Below are positions 10,545-21,776 of a stretch of DNA of 64,000 nt, piece after piece. Position numbers and translations under genes: made by a program. Under the pieces are notes generated by a model that saw only the letters and a list, made by a program, of their open reading frames with translations, was not told the origin of the DNA and did no database searches. The number at the start of each line of letters is the position of its first letter. The first letter of the stretch is position 1. Location: positions 92,335,912-92,399,911 of the forward strand of contig CM060962.1 in NCBI GenBank assembly GCA_030765045.1, given 5' to 3'. This DNA is from Tenodera sinensis. Its lineage: Eukaryota > Arthropoda > Insecta > Mantodea > Mantidae.

Positions 10545-12484
10545 AATTTGTAAATAGAATATACACAAACGGGGACATGACTGCTCCTTGCTGCGTTCCA
10601 GCTTCCATTATTCACTCATGTGAGGAGGAAAGGCCCACTTGAACGTAGATGTTCCTGTTTTCTAAAAAGCTGTGGATTAAAAATAAATAATTTCGAAGGC
10701 CGGCAAAATTTTGCTAGTTTTTTCTTAAATTAAGTCGTCGTGCCAGCACCGATCAAATGCAGCTTCTACGTCTAAAATAGTGCCAACATGGAGCCGCATT
10801 ATTAAACTGTTCAGTGACGTTATCAACAAGCCTTAGTAGCTGTAGTTCAGTAGAATGACCTTTTCTAAAGCCAAATTGTACGTTGGAGTGTACCTCGACT
10901 TCCCAAATTTATTTTTTTCAAACGAAATGGTTTAAGTCCTTCGAACAATTTTCCAATGTTGGACAGGAGACTAATGGGCTGGTAATTTCGAGGGTGCCTA
11001 GTGCTCTTCCCTGGTTTTGGTAGCATTAAAACCTTGCGTCGTTTCCAGTGTGGGAAAGTAATTGAATCTAAGGCAAGTATTAAAAAGATTTCACCAGGGC
11101 TTTTCTCGGGATGTGCTTGAACTCCTCATTAGATATCCTATCCGTGCCTCCGGCCTTACCATTTGGTAATTTTCTAATATGTTTGAACACTTCCTGAGGT
11201 ATAATCAGTGTCATTGGTTCCTCGTGCTTCTGCGCCACCCAGGCTTGTACCCAGTGTTTAATATCTTCTAGGACAAGTTTGGTGGTGCCAGTGTTAGCGC
11301 TCGAGGAGGTTTTAAATGCCTTTAATAATGTCCATAAGGAGTTGTCCGAATGGGTGGTATTCAGCATTGTTTTCTCACTGTTCAATTTTGTTTATTTTAA
11401 TATGACGCCAAATGATGTTGCATAACCATTGTGCCAGCATTTTGTATTCAGGCTGGCCATTTTGCCTCCAGAGCCTCATCAGGCGTCTTCGTCTGGCAAT
11501 GAGAACCTCCACCTCGGGTTACGTGCAGAAGTTGGATGGAGTTCTGGTGTGTGGTAGCGCTTCGCTTGACTGTGCAGCGAGGCAGTAACATTTTCAATGG
11601 CAGCGTCTATTTCCACCACCACTGGAATATGATAGCCTGGGCTGCGCCATCTTGTGCATTTCTATATTGTATTTCTACCAGTCGGTTTCCGCGCGATGGA
11701 ATATCTTGGGCGCCTGTACAGTGATGGTACCACAGATGTCAAAATGCAGTGGTAGATCGTCGGAATCCAAGCTATGATACACATTTAATATTTCATGAAA
11801 TGGCCGCATTCTTTGTAAGTGCGAAGTCCAAAACCTCAGGGTCCAAATGACCTGAATGGAGCCAAAAGGTGGAGTCAAGGGGCCGTGTACCCTCACATTG
11901 TCATACTATAATAAATTCTGCTAGATTTCCGTCCACGTTTGCCCGTCGTCACTGCCTAAAAGGGTGTCGGACGTTGAAATCTCCTGTAATGATAACATGC
12001 TCCCCTAAATCGAGGATGTTTTTTAGTCTCTTTAGAAAAAGGATGATTTAGGAGGTCGGTAAAGCGTTATCAATATCACCGTTTTTGTCGTTTATCTGTT
12101 AATGTTGTGCACTCCAGTGCTTCTGGTACTGGAAGCGGGACAGAAGCATGAGCAACTGTTTTTTAATAGAACAGCTGTGCCTCCACCCTGTTGGCCAAGT
12201 CTGTAAGTCCTAAAAATGTCCATATGACATTTGGAGTTTAAAAGTATACTCCGGTTGTAATTTTGTGTCGCAAATAAATACGACTTCAATTTTGTTGCAC
12301 CTGGTAGTTCTCCGTTCTCCACGCTAACGAATACAGTAAGAAAGGAATTCTGTGTAATCCGGCCCACAAGGGGGCAAAGAGAACAAAAGGATGCTGCCCC
12401 TTCCCGGGGTACTGCTTTCCTATCTTTCTTACCCAAAATTGCAGACCACATAGGGAAACTGTAGTCCAAATACAACATCAAAAC
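10545..12484 (-). pseudogene. Jockey-like LINE: endonuclease and RT remnant
   Basis: Read on the minus strand through several frames, this carries an apurinic-type endonuclease (GGGTAVLLKNS near 12170; GDFNVRH near 11950; STFWLHSGHLDPEVLDFAL near 11840). It then continues into the start of a non-LTR reverse transcriptase (HIRKLPNGKAGGTDRISNEE at about 11150). A decayed GVPQ-type block falls near 10600, with VCVYSIYK close to the edge. Multiple stops and frameshifts make it non-functional. The 3' part is lost where SINE copy 1 begins. The gene order EN-RT fits Jockey/CR1-type LINEs; the exact clade is not certain. Confidence 0.75.
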
Positions 12485-13020
12485 AGTTTACAAACCTACT
12501 CGAAGAATAAGAGAGTACCTAAGATCTGCGAAGGATAAACAGTGACTCCTCAGTTCGGCAGATGCTTACAGTATACCGGGTAACTACGGCCAAGTCTATA
12601 TAGGCACAACTAAGCGTAGTATAAAAAGAAGATTAAAAGAACATGAAACGTCACTACAGGTTGGGGTACATAGAACAATCAGCAGTAGCAGAACATGTCC
12701 TCCAAAAGAGCCATGGCATTCACTTAAGAGACACGAAGCTCACCAGATCCTTGGAGAGATGTCATGCTTGACTGTATCGCGAGGCGATGGAAATATATAA
12801 ACACAAGGTGAATCTCAACCGCAAAGAAAATGCGAGTAGACTACACTAAACATGGATACTAGCACTAGAACACCTACAAATCGACAAATAACCGACATCA
12901 ATGAGCGGCGACGGAAAGGATGACGAATCTGGGAGCACTGGGATTGGATATCTACCAGCCGGTCTGTGATGAGGGACCCTATGTCTAGTATATAAAGGGA
13001 GGCAGAAATTCTGTTTTTAG
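12485..13020 (+). pseudogene. Degenerate Penelope-like GIY-YIG nuclease
   Basis: On the plus strand, from about 12485, the reading includes RRIREYLRSAKDK, a stop, then AYSIPGNYGQVYIGTTKRS, IKRRLKEHETS and AVAEHVLQKSHGIHL. These blocks correspond to the GIY-YIG nuclease and following His/Glu region of Penelope-like elements. The Cys pair seen in the 1.4-2.4 kb copies is replaced by PGNYG. Stops follow RLH. The sequence after 12900 is probably 3' tail. It is a different, older family than the palindromic pair. Confidence 0.75.
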
Positions 13021-13040
13021 ATTATAGGACGCAATATAAA

Positions 13041-13082
13041 TTTAAAAAAAAATAATAATAATAATAATAATTAAAAAAAACA
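13041..13082. repeat. AAT-rich simple repeat
   Basis: Poly-A flanked (AAT) units, probably the 3' tail of the preceding element. Confidence 0.7.
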
Positions 13083-13394
13083 AAATTACGCTAAGGACAA
13101 GAAACGAAACCTTCGGGTGGAGTTTTAAAACAAAACATGCTCATTCACTCATCCCTCACATCCATCTACACCTAACGATGCCAAATGGCTGAAACACAAA
13201 AAGAACACCATCAACTATCATACACATCACCATTATTTACTACCAGGGGGCACTCAGGGCTTATGTCATGTTTGCCCTCCGGCACATCAGTAATACTCGC
13301 TGTTACTGCCACTGGCAGGCAGCTTCCATCTCTCACCACAGAATGCGCAGGTGCTTTATGCGGTACTGCAGCATAGAGGCCTTGACCTCAAGAC

Positions 13395-13505
13395 TTCCGG
13401 TGGGTTTTTTTAGTGAGTAGGCTGCCCGGGTTCGAAGCCAGGGTAGGAGTCTTATACTCGCATGCATGCATGCGGTTAGGGCGTAAGTAGCCTTTTTCCC
13501 CACCA

Positions 13506-13544
<39 letters not shown>
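13395..13544 (+). repeat. SINE-like segment with long poly(A)
   Basis: A B-box-like CGGGTTCGAAGCCAGG at about 13428 is followed by a short body and an uninterrupted run of 38 A at 13507-13544. This is the layout of a tRNA-derived SINE 3' end. The A box is not clear, so the family is not assigned. Confidence 0.5.
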
Positions 13545-13546
<2 letters not shown>

Positions 13547-13824
13547 GTTTTTCACTCGTCGTTGCGTCCTCTGATGGTGCTCAACACAGATTTGTGCGAA
13601 ACTGAAGAAACGTTGTAAGAAAATACTCCAAATATTTATGTCCATTCCTCAGGAAGCTAGATGGCTTTAAATATATGACACTTTTTTGGCGAAATGACCT
13701 TTCATTGACAATAATTGTATTGGACGCATTTGTTACACACGTGTAGGTTCCCCGATTAACGTACAGCCAAAGCAGCACCCTCCACAGGCGCGGATCTAGA
13801 AATGTTCGATAGGGGGGAGCCCGG

Positions 13825-13876
<52 letters not shown>

Positions 13877-15004
13877 TTAACGCCTTCCAACATTGTGTGA
13901 TATCGGACGAAGGGGGCCCGGTTCCGGTCCACTACCACTTCAGAATAATTAAATTCATGATAAAACATACCTAGCTAAATATTTGACTGAAAGAAATTAT
14001 GTTTAAACTACCAGCTACTAACTATCTAGGAAGAAGACTAACCGCCACAGGCCCACAGATCAAATGTTTACAAAATATTCCTATTATGGATACGACATTC
14101 GAACATTCGCCTAATTGGCATCGTCATAGCGCAGATCTTGATTCACAAAGTGCCCTATGTCAAGTTCGTTGCAATCATTAAATGCAGTAGTTAATGAAGT
14201 CTGCAGTTCACTGTCATTGCTACTGCTGGCATTCGCAGTAACTGTAACACAATCACTGTTTGGCTCTTCTCTGACTTCAGCACACGTGCTTTTCATTTTA
14301 AATCTGTAGCTTGATCATTATTGGATTTTTCACCAATATCTTTTCTGGCACAAGAACTGTCTCCGATTTCAAGACACGCCTTTTTAACAAACTAAGAAAT
14401 TCGTTTGAATTTTGCGTTTCGACATCTTAAACTTGTGGCTCTTATAATCACAACCAAACCTCGAACATAGAACTGGACATTTCACTATCACTCCACTGTG
14501 GCACTGTCTACCACCAAGCTTACACCGGCAGTGTTACTGAACTAATGCACCGACAATGACAGTTTCGAATTAACGAAACGTATACCTATGAATTGCTAAT
14601 AGCTTGTTTCCGCTTTGCCGCTTTCCCATTCTTGTAGTCATCTGCAAAGAGCAGCAAACGCTTTTCTCCGGACCTAGATTTAATTTGCACTTATTAAAAT
14701 CGTCTGCGGCGAAAAACTCAAAAGCTGAATAGTTTAATGTAGCACGTTATAGTTTATGATCAAAAGAAATGCTATGTAATGCACTGTAATATGGAATAAG
14801 GCGTAAAACTACTTATGTATTAGCATTATTATTCGTATTATTATAAAAAGCTAGTAGAGGTCGTAGCGTTGCTCGCATTGTTGTCTTTTATCGTGGACAT
14901 ATTTCCGTAATTCCCTCTTTCTCGTTTGCTTCTTCTCTTCCTCCCCATTTCATTCTCCTTCACTTCTCCTCGTGTTTACTCTCCTTACCTTCTTCTTTTC
15001 CTGA
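13545..15004. other. No gene recognised; 45-base poly(T) run
   Basis: A pure T run fills 13826-13870, and opposes the A run at 13507-13544 at a distance of about 280 bp. The 13780-13830 part has GCGCGGATCTAG and GGGGGGAGCCCG, resembling the G/C-rich block at 16188-16225. The remainder shows no coding motif. CT-rich sequence at 14910-15000 precedes the SINE on the other strand. Confidence 0.45.
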
Positions 15005-15290
15005 TTACCCTCCCCTTATGTAGGACTTACAAGCCAGTGCCTAGGGTCAGACGTCTGTCGGGAGCACAGAAATCTATGGATCGTGCAGAGTGAAGACCTG
15101 GAAGCGGGTGGTCAGCCAAGCACCAGGTATGGTAGTGAGGAAGAAAATGAGATGAAATGCAAGCGAAATCGATGATTCGAACTGTGATAATGGAGCAATT
15201 GGTGGAATGAGTGACGGGGGAAACCGGAGAACCCAGACCACCTAAGTGGTAGGCAAACGCACTAACCGCTCGGCCAAGGCGCCACCGGTA
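15005..15290 (-). mobile_element. tRNA-derived SINE
   Basis: Read on the minus strand from 15290, the head GGCGCCTTGGCCGAGCGGTT resembles the 5' part of a tRNA (A box), and TGGTCTGGGTTCTCCGG stands at the B-box position. A body of about 220 bp then follows. There is no intact acceptor stem pairing, so this is a SINE rather than a tRNA gene. Confidence 0.7.
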
Positions 15291-15391
15291 ACTTTCCTCA
15301 CCACTTTTTCATTCTGATGCCATGTAAATTTATCTTTTTCTATCTACCTCCAATTGCTTTGATTGCATTTTTGCAATCAACGCGGAATATC

Positions 15392-15483
<92 letters not shown>
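15392..15483 (+). repeat. (AAT)n microsatellite
   Basis: About 92 bp of uninterrupted AAT units. Confidence 0.97.
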
Positions 15484-16479
15484 GAACAGGTAATAAAAAA
15501 TGTGGTTATTTAAGGAATCGAATCCCTATAGTTGTCAGCTGTTTGCCAGTTATGTGCACTTCGTTAATATCAGAAAGTCTACCCACCTGAGCCTGATACA
15601 TTATCACATTTATTAAAATGCTAGTGACTGCGCTGCGGAAAGATGAAAATCTTGGATACAGAAACTCAAAGTTCAACCAACCCATGTCACCGACAGCAGT
15701 ATGAAAAATTTGGAGAATCTATTGCATTAGTGATGTTTTGAAAACCATTAATAACTTTTCAAGATTAATGTGAATTTAAATAGATAAAATACTTGACAAC
15801 ATACATAATTGTGCCCGTTCCGTATGGCTGTTTAAACGATCATTACTTATATCGCGATGTTACACGTACCCGCATAGCGGTAAAAAAAATTCCAATAACT
15901 CTTTAAATATTCATCCAATCGAAATATTGCTTATTATGAAACTTAACATCGTGGGTAAAAGCATTTGCTACGGAACATTTTTGGAACAACAACAACAAAA
16001 AAGAAGTTATTTCGATTTATTCAATTTGGGCCCCATTAGAAACCTTCCACCTCAGTGGTCTATTCTTTAAGTGGGACCAACTACCAAAGGTAGTATGTAC
16101 ATATACCAATTTTCATAGAAATCGGTTTGGCCATTTTGCGTGATGATGAGGTAACACACATATAGTATTTATATAAATCAAGTAGGATATGACAGGGGGG
16201 CCCGGGCCCCCTGGATCCGCGCCTGACCCTCCACCCGGTATATTGAGCGTGAAAAACCGCGTAGTTTCGCTCAGAGGTCTCTTTATCGGGTTTGAGGTTC
16301 ATTTACGTGCGGCAAATCGACAAGATGACTACTTCTCTTCCGAAGAAACCCATTCTAACGATTTCTATGCCTGAAAAACATACAGCGCCCTTTACCAGTA
16401 GAGTAGACCTAGGGAAGCAGTAGAGAACTCGAGTTTTTCAATTCGATTTCCTGCAGAACTATCAGAATGTGACTTGGCA
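15484..16479. other. No gene; repeat-like tail and GC palindrome
   Basis: The part at about 16080-16185 (AGAAATCGGTTTGGCCATTT, then AATCAAGTAGGATATGACA) resembles the 3' tail of a dispersed LINE or SINE. A perfect 16-base palindrome GGGGGCCCGGGCCCCC lies just after it (about 16195-16210) and is followed by GGATCCGCGCCTGACCCTCC. No protein-coding motif was found. Confidence 0.4.
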
Positions 16480-16730
16480 TACGGTCGTGTTGGCATACAA
16501 CTATAGAACGCAGATAGAAAATCTCCGTGCGAAGAAGAATGCTGGAAGCTTGGAGGGAGTCATCAGGTTTGAGATTCTATGGCTGTTTTACATTGCCAAG
16601 CGATTTAAGGTTTTATGAAAAGAGTTAAATGAAATTGTATTTGTGTTACTTGTTATTTGAGGCCACCATACGTTTCTACATAATGATTTTTTTTTAAAAA
16701 AAATTTATGTGATTCTGAGATTTTGTTTCA
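16480..16730 (+). repeat. LTR family B, 5' copy (partial)
   Basis: Sequence including TTCTATGGCTGTTTTACATT, GAGTTAAATGAAATT, TTTGAGGCCACC and GAGATTTTGTT matches 26968-27193 in the same order and orientation. It ends in CA at 16730, directly before a primer-binding site, which makes it the 5' LTR of a retrotransposon. The left limit is approximate. Confidence 0.7.
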
Positions 16731-16731
16731 C

Positions 16732-16745
16732 TGGTGTCAGGACTG
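16732..16745 (+). promoter_or_regulatory. tRNA-Leu-type primer-binding site (family B)
   Basis: TGGTGTCAGGACTG starts one base after the LTR. It matches the complement of a tRNA-Leu 3' end with CCA, as does the site at 29230 in family A. Confidence 0.65.
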
Positions 16746-16760
16746 AAATTTGGAAGCCAC

Positions 16761-16951
16761 GATGGAGGATAATGGTGAAAAAATTACTAGCCAAAATGGA
16801 TGTAGTGGGAAATGAAATGAAGGGCCTTAAAGATGAAATAAAAACAGAAATGAGTGGCTTTAAAGAAGAAATGAGGGGCTTTAAAAATGAAATGGTGACC
16901 AAGATAAGGACAGAGCTAGCGGTGAAGATTGAAGAACAACCGAAAAGCTGA
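16761..16951 (+). pseudogene. gag-like coiled-coil start of LTR family B
   Basis: Behind the primer site an ATG opens MEDNGEK but a one-base shift moves the frame to VKKLLAKMDVVGNEMKGLKD, followed by repeated EMxGFKxEM blocks ending EEQPKS and stop. The heptad-like Met/Leu/Lys/Glu pattern resembles the coiled-coil start of the gag-like protein at 29308. Only about 63 residues remain; no capsid, zinc knuckle or pol is attached. Dead fragment. Confidence 0.65.
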
Positions 16952-17510
16952 ACCCAGGCCAACGCGTTAACGACATGGAAAACAAGAGTCGACACATCGC
17001 CAAGGAACCTAACAAATGGTAGGCGAAAATAAAACCTTAATGGTCAAACCGCCAGAAAGCGACACAACATCCGCGTATGTCAAGTCACCCAAGTACGACG
17101 GCACATCTTTTATCATTAAAATATATATTATGCATATATCATTACATTAAATAACCATAAATAATTTTAATTATAGATGTTTCGCATTTTCATAGATGAC
17201 CACAGTGATCAAAACTAGAGAAAATCCTTATTTGAGGTTGTAAAATAATGTAATTTTATTGCAAATTACGTTTATTAGTGGAATATATTCAAAGGAGTAT
17301 ACAATTGCAATTTTATTCCAGCACGGGCCGAATGCTTCTTTTCTTTAAAATGCGAAAGAAGATGTTGTTGTAGTGTTTAACGCTCGCTTTTACTACTACG
17401 GCACCGCAGGCGGTACGAAAGAAGATATTGCCTCTATTTCCGGAATGTACAAGAAGCACTGCATAGCTATGCAGGAAGGGTCATTGGCCTTTTTTTCATG
17501 TTATACCTGA

Positions 17511-17512
<2 letters not shown>

Positions 17513-17575
<63 letters not shown>
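17513..17575 (+). repeat. (CT)n microsatellite
   Basis: About 63 bp of CT dinucleotides. Confidence 0.97.
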
Positions 17576-17578
<3 letters not shown>

Positions 17579-17915
17579 CAGGGCGCATTTAAAATGGCAC
17601 GATCTAGTATAATGAAACGTGCCGAATTGCCCTATGAGATGCATTTTGTTGTACGTGTTAACGCACTAATTTCTAAAACAGAAAATTTCGTGTTTTCTGG
17701 AAAACATATCTTAAAGTCACGCCTATGCAATTATTTCAACCAATCACAGAACAATGTTTTAAATAATATCTTTATGTTATTCGCCATACTGCCCAATTAG
17801 GTGCCCCAATTTCGTGCTCCAGCACAGTTATAAACAATGCTATTTTCGATCACCTAGTATGTAGTTAGTTTTAGCTGATGCGATTTGGAAACAAGTGCGT
17901 GCATTCGTGATAAAA

Positions 17916-18340
17916 ATGAATGTTTCCAAAAGCAAACTTAACTGTGCTGTTGCTCAGTGTTGCAATATACGAATAAAAACTTCGGGAATAATGTATCATC
18001 GATTTGCCAAAAAATGATAAAGTACGGCGTGTACGGGTATCTCGGTGTATGCATAAGCCCACTGAACAGTGGTGCCATAAAGTGAAAGAGTTTGAAGTTA
18101 TATTTGCGGGATTCCATAGCTTTAATGTTTTAAAATGTGCTGGAGTGATGAAAGCACTTATTGCCGTGATTTACTCTAAAATTCCTGAATTGGACGAAAG
18201 AATTGTTTTCCTATACGTCAGGACTCGCACTTTCATTAGGGTACGGCATTTAAATAATAAATTAAAAGCTGTAACTGTGACAAAAAGGAACGTGATGAAG
18301 TGTCAGCGGTGGGCGTTACCTACTTCTTCTGCAACTACAT
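17916..18340 (+). pseudogene. THAP-type zinc finger fragment
   Basis: The ATG at 17916 begins MNVSKSKLNCAVAQCCN, with CxxxCC at the THAP position, then MYHRFAKK and a stop. One base shifted in the A-run at about 18008, the frame continues as NDKVRRVRVSRCMHKPTEQW, the usual continuation of a THAP DNA-binding domain after HRFPK. Further on it reads SKIPELDERIVFLYVRTRTF and IRVRHLNNKLKA to a stop near 18342. THAP domains occur in P-element-like transposases and in host factors; the second block looks like the C-terminus of a transposon-encoded THAP protein. The body between is missing. One frameshift in an A homopolymer separates the two halves. Confidence 0.6.
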
Positions 18341-18607
18341 GACCAAAGGTAAGTCTACTTTTAAGGTCAAACAGTAATTTGATTGTGGTTTTGGTGGTGG
18401 TGTTAACATTGGTTTGTAATCAGTAGAATGTGTTGACGAAGTTTTCCTATGTGTTTTCAATTAAGGTATCTTGTATATCATATATCATTGCATTTTGCTA
18501 CACTTTTTTAACTATTTCTTAAGCGTACACGCAATGGAACTGTCGGTCGATGCTTTAAAAGGTATATGCTAAAACGGGCTTAAAGCGCCCACTTTCAATT
18601 GAGGAGC

Positions 18608-18780
18608 GTTTTTTCAAAACTCGATAAATGCAAAATTTTACGAAATTGAGTTACATATAGTATCGGCATAATTTTCACCTTCTGCATCGTTCTGTGAAAT
18701 CAGATTTTGCAAAATTCGTTTCTTGTCCTGTGTAGAAGCTAGGGAATATCAGCAGTTTTTTCAAAACTCGATAGATGCAC
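18608..18780 (+). repeat. Left subterminal motif repeats
   Basis: The motif TTTTTTCAAAACTCGATA occurs at about 18609-18626 (terminal) and again at about 18755-18772, each followed by (A/G)ATGCA. Repeated subterminal motifs are typical of transposase binding sites. Confidence 0.75.
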
Positions 18781-18806
18781 TTGCTCAGTTAAAGCAAAGG
18801 TCCATA

Positions 18807-20618
18807 CTGTATGCCCAGCACAAGAAGGCGAGGCTTAGGAATGTGTAACGTAATCATGTTTTGCTTCCCGCAGGGTGTTTATGTCTAGTTTCCGAGTATG
18901 ATAAGGATGCTAGGTTCGTTTAAAATACACAGTGTTGTCACATAACTCACCTAGAAGTCCAGTTGTCGTGCAAGATCCGAGTCGGAGAAGTCGTCACCTT
19001 CGCTGCTGTCACTACCGCTCTCTGGATCTTCGTCAGACCTCCTAGTGATATAATAAAATTGTCTATTGCATCTTCCACTAGCCCATCCTTTTGCCTGAAC
19101 TCATCCTCAAGTTTCTTAACGTGCCTAACACAGCCCTCCCAATCAGCTGTTGTAACAGAGTTCACTGCACTTTCACACACTTGCTGTAGATTTCTTAAAT
19201 GTAGATCGCCGGTTACATTATGCTCTCTCTCTCTCTTACATGTCGTTTTATTGCTGCCCATGCCAATTCTATAGCGTTCAACTCGCACATATAAGGAGGT
19301 AATCTAAGAACCGTATGCCCATGTATTTCTATTATTCTGTCGATATGGTATATTTTTTTTCCTTTGGTTTATGTATTTGAATTAAAGCAAACAAGTCGGT
19401 CTTTCGCATTGCAGCAGAGTATGAAATATTGTTGTTCTCCAACCATTGTACCATTTCTTGCTTTACAGCATATTTCGACGGAGGCTTATTTTCTTGTACA
19501 CTGTGGTATGGAGCATTATCAAGCACGATGACACTATTTCAGGGCATATTAGGTAATAGTTTCTCCTCCAACCACTTCTGGAAATTTTCTCCATTCATTT
19601 GGCCATGATAATCACCGCTAGCAAGTCCAGCTTTGAATATCAAAGAAGCTCCGGGTATGAAACCTTCGTTGCTGCCTGCATTTACAAGAATCAGGCGGTT
19701 TGAAGAGCCAGTGTTTGTCGTAATCCCATAGATATCACTCTGCCAGCACTTCCCAAATGTCAAATTATTGTCCACCCAGGACTCATCAATGTAAATGATA
19801 TTTCTCCCAGCATTTCTGTATCCATTTATAGCTCTTAGGTATTTAGCTCTCCAGTTAACTATATCTGGACGTTCAATAAGTAATTTTCTCTTACTTCCAC
19901 ATCCCTTCCATTTGAAACCCATATCGTGCAATAGCTTCCGCAGAGTTTCTCTTCCCCAAGGAAAATTTATTTTTTCCCTAATTGCTGCAAGCAGCTTCGG
20001 TACAGTGGGCACCTGTTTTTTAACCAAATAAAAGTCTCGAATTACGTTTTTAATTACTGTTCTATCAAAGTTATCACAATGAAATTTGCATTCCTCGGCC
20101 TTTGGTCTCTTTTTCCCCGGAGTATGAAGTGATTTTTCACCAGCTTTAACACCTTCTCTTCTTATTCTTGTTACACTATGTTCCGATATCCCACAATAAT
20201 TTGCCACACGTAAATTTCTTTGTGATAATAAACATTTCAATTGTCCTGATTTCGCTTCTTCGTCACATACTTCTATCACTTTTCTAATTACCTCCCTTGC
20301 TTCACTGTGAATACTTCGTCCCTTCTTTCGAACTGCAGCCATATGTAAATATTAAGCCAAGAATAAAACTAACAAAATACGAGTATATAACTGTAGCGCC
20401 GTAGCGCGTGTTAGCAGCGAGAACCAAATAATGCATAATACTAAAAAATCTCTGCACCTGTAATACTGGAAAGCGCATTAGATCTGGCAACGTGGGTGAC
20501 TCATATGCATTCTCATGCACTCATTTCCTAGTAAACAGATACGCTACCGGAGCAGATAAACAATTGAAGCCCCCTCTGCTCTTCATTCCCCTCTAGCCTT
20601 CTTGTCGTGGGCATACAG
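18807..20618 (-). mobile_element. Tc1/mariner element with long D-E spacing
   Basis: A 1812 bp element with inverted ends CTGTATGCCCAGCACAAG (left) and, reversed, CTGTATGCCCACGACAAG (right); 23 of the first 26 bases pair. It is flanked by TA at 18805-18806 and 20619-20620, the expected target duplication of the superfamily. The transposase is on the minus strand. It sits inside the unclassified element 18601-22302. Confidence 0.92.
18951..20342 (-). pseudogene. Tc1/mariner-type DDE transposase (DD82E-like)
   Basis: This is the enzyme that would cut and paste the surrounding element. From MAAVRKKGRS it has helix-turn-helix regions (NYCGISEHSVTRIRRE; TLRKLLHDMGFKWKG), the first catalytic Asp in IIYIDESW, the second in VIVLDNAPYHS, and the Glu in CELNAIELAW. 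An acidic tail (SDEDPESGSDSSEG) ends at TAG 18951. The spacing between the second Asp and the Glu is about 82 residues, not the 34 usual in Tc1, which fits the lineage described as DD82E (Sailor). Four lesions interrupt it: an in-frame TGA just before VIVLDN (about 19541), a frameshift in an A-run near 19352, one in a GA-repeat near 19230 and one near 19040 in a short AT repeat. All three shifts lie in simple repeats, so sequencing or assembly error is possible. Confidence 0.9.
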
Positions 20619-20820
20619 TAGATGCAATTTTATGATTTTTATAATCCAGAGTGTAGCAACCTGAATTCTATGAAACGCATGTTGGCATTGACTGCCATCT
20701 CACTGTTGCGATTCTTGGAATTCTCAATCATTTCTGCAAGCTTTGTATACTGCTGCTTCGTTGGAAATAACTGCGAACTCAGGTTGTACGCTTGGATTTC
20801 ACATTCATTTGTGCAAGCTT

Positions 20821-21084
20821 TTTTTTTTTTTTTTTTTTTTGTTCCCTTTATAGCCCGCCTTTAACTGCAGAGGTCATATCGGCGACCTTGCCTATTGGCA
20901 ATGGTGTTACTCGTTTAACAGTGGGTTTTGGGGGGTTTTATACGTTGAATTCACACACACATTCACACTTTCATTCATACTTCCAGACTCAGGGAAGGAT
21001 GAAGAATAATCTTGGCTGGAGAAAAATTCCTACCCCCTGGCGGGAATCGAACCCGGGACCCCTTGCACAGCAGACATGCTTCTA
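20821..21084 (-). mobile_element. tRNA-derived SINE family B
   Basis: The minus-strand head near 21080 has a B box (GGGTTCGATTCCCG) and the 3' end is a run of about 21 T on the plus strand (20820-20840). The target duplication CAAGCTT flanks it (20814-20820 and 21085-21091). It lies inside the unclassified transposon. Confidence 0.85.
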
Positions 21085-21122
21085 CAAGCTTTGTTATAAT
21101 TACATGGCATTTTTATTCTTAG

Positions 21123-21776
21123 TTGAGACACTCCACTGTACTATGCACAACGGACAGGAGCTCAGATTGTGAAACTGTACCAGTCGTAGAATGCGTTGGA
21201 GGTAGGAATTGCAAAGACAAGGAAAGGAAATCAAAATGCAAGTCAAGGAAAGCTCATACTCCAGCAATTAAATGTTCACGTGGCCTCGAGTGCACTCCAC
21301 GAAATCCTAAAACTAAAGCTTCCAAGGAATCACAGGGGTGTCAAAAGTTAGATTATCTCTCCTGGCTAGAAAATTTCACTTATTTGGAAATGCACCAAAA
21401 GAAACCAGAAGAGGTGACAGAACAGGAATATTACAGAAGGGCATTAGTGCTGCTACAAAAGCAAGACATTAAGAAGTACAGATGTAGAGAAAGTCATTAT
21501 GGAAGAGCAAAATCAATTAGAGGATATTTACCTCCACAACTTAATATCAGAAAAATGTGGACCAACTTCTGCAACGAAAGAAGATTAAGAAATATACCAG
21601 TCCGCACATTGTCAAATTATAAATACATATTTTACAACTTCTTCAATCTTTCATTCCGTACACCAGACACTGACATATGCTCAACCTGCATAATGGAACT
21701 GATGAAGATTAAGACAGAGGCAGATATGGAAAAGAGAAACGAACTAAGAACCATGTACAGACTGCACAAGCACTAA
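21123..21776 (+). CDS. Uncharacterised transposon protein, N-terminal half
   Basis: About 217 residues, open without stops. The frame has no upstream ATG but begins immediately after a good splice acceptor (TTTTTATTCTTAG, ending 21122), so it is probably an internal exon. A basic region (KDKERKSKCKSRK) leads to SWLENFTYLEMHQKK, RGYLPPQLNIRKMW, and then FNLSFRTPDTDICSTC. This last block, with its Cys-x-x-Cys, matches the decayed PKVDAYQIC near 47795 in the second element. The protein stops at RLHKH just after the Cys pair, so the putative catalytic half is absent. No function is proved; from position and pattern it is likely the transposase of the element at 18601-22302. Confidence 0.6.
   Translation: MRHSTVLCTTDRSSDCETVPVVECVGGRNCKDKERKSKCKSRKAHTPAIKCSRGLECTPRNPKTKASKESQGCQKLDYLSWLENFTYLEMHQKKPEEVTEQEYYRRALVLLQKQDIKKYRCRESHYGRAKSIRGYLPPQLNIRKMWTNFCNERRLRNIPVRTLSNYKYIFYNFFNLSFRTPDTDICSTCIMELMKIKTEADMEKRNELRTMYRLHKH

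Noticed and set aside
15363..15590. Open frame with a long isoleucine run
   Set aside because: It is the translation of the (AAT)n microsatellite.
17498..17800. Open frame with a Leu/Ser dinucleotide run
   Set aside because: It is the translated (CT)n microsatellite plus chance sequence.
20622..20864. 80-codon plus-strand frame
   Set aside because: Runs across the transposon end into the SINE poly(T) tail and has no conserved motif.
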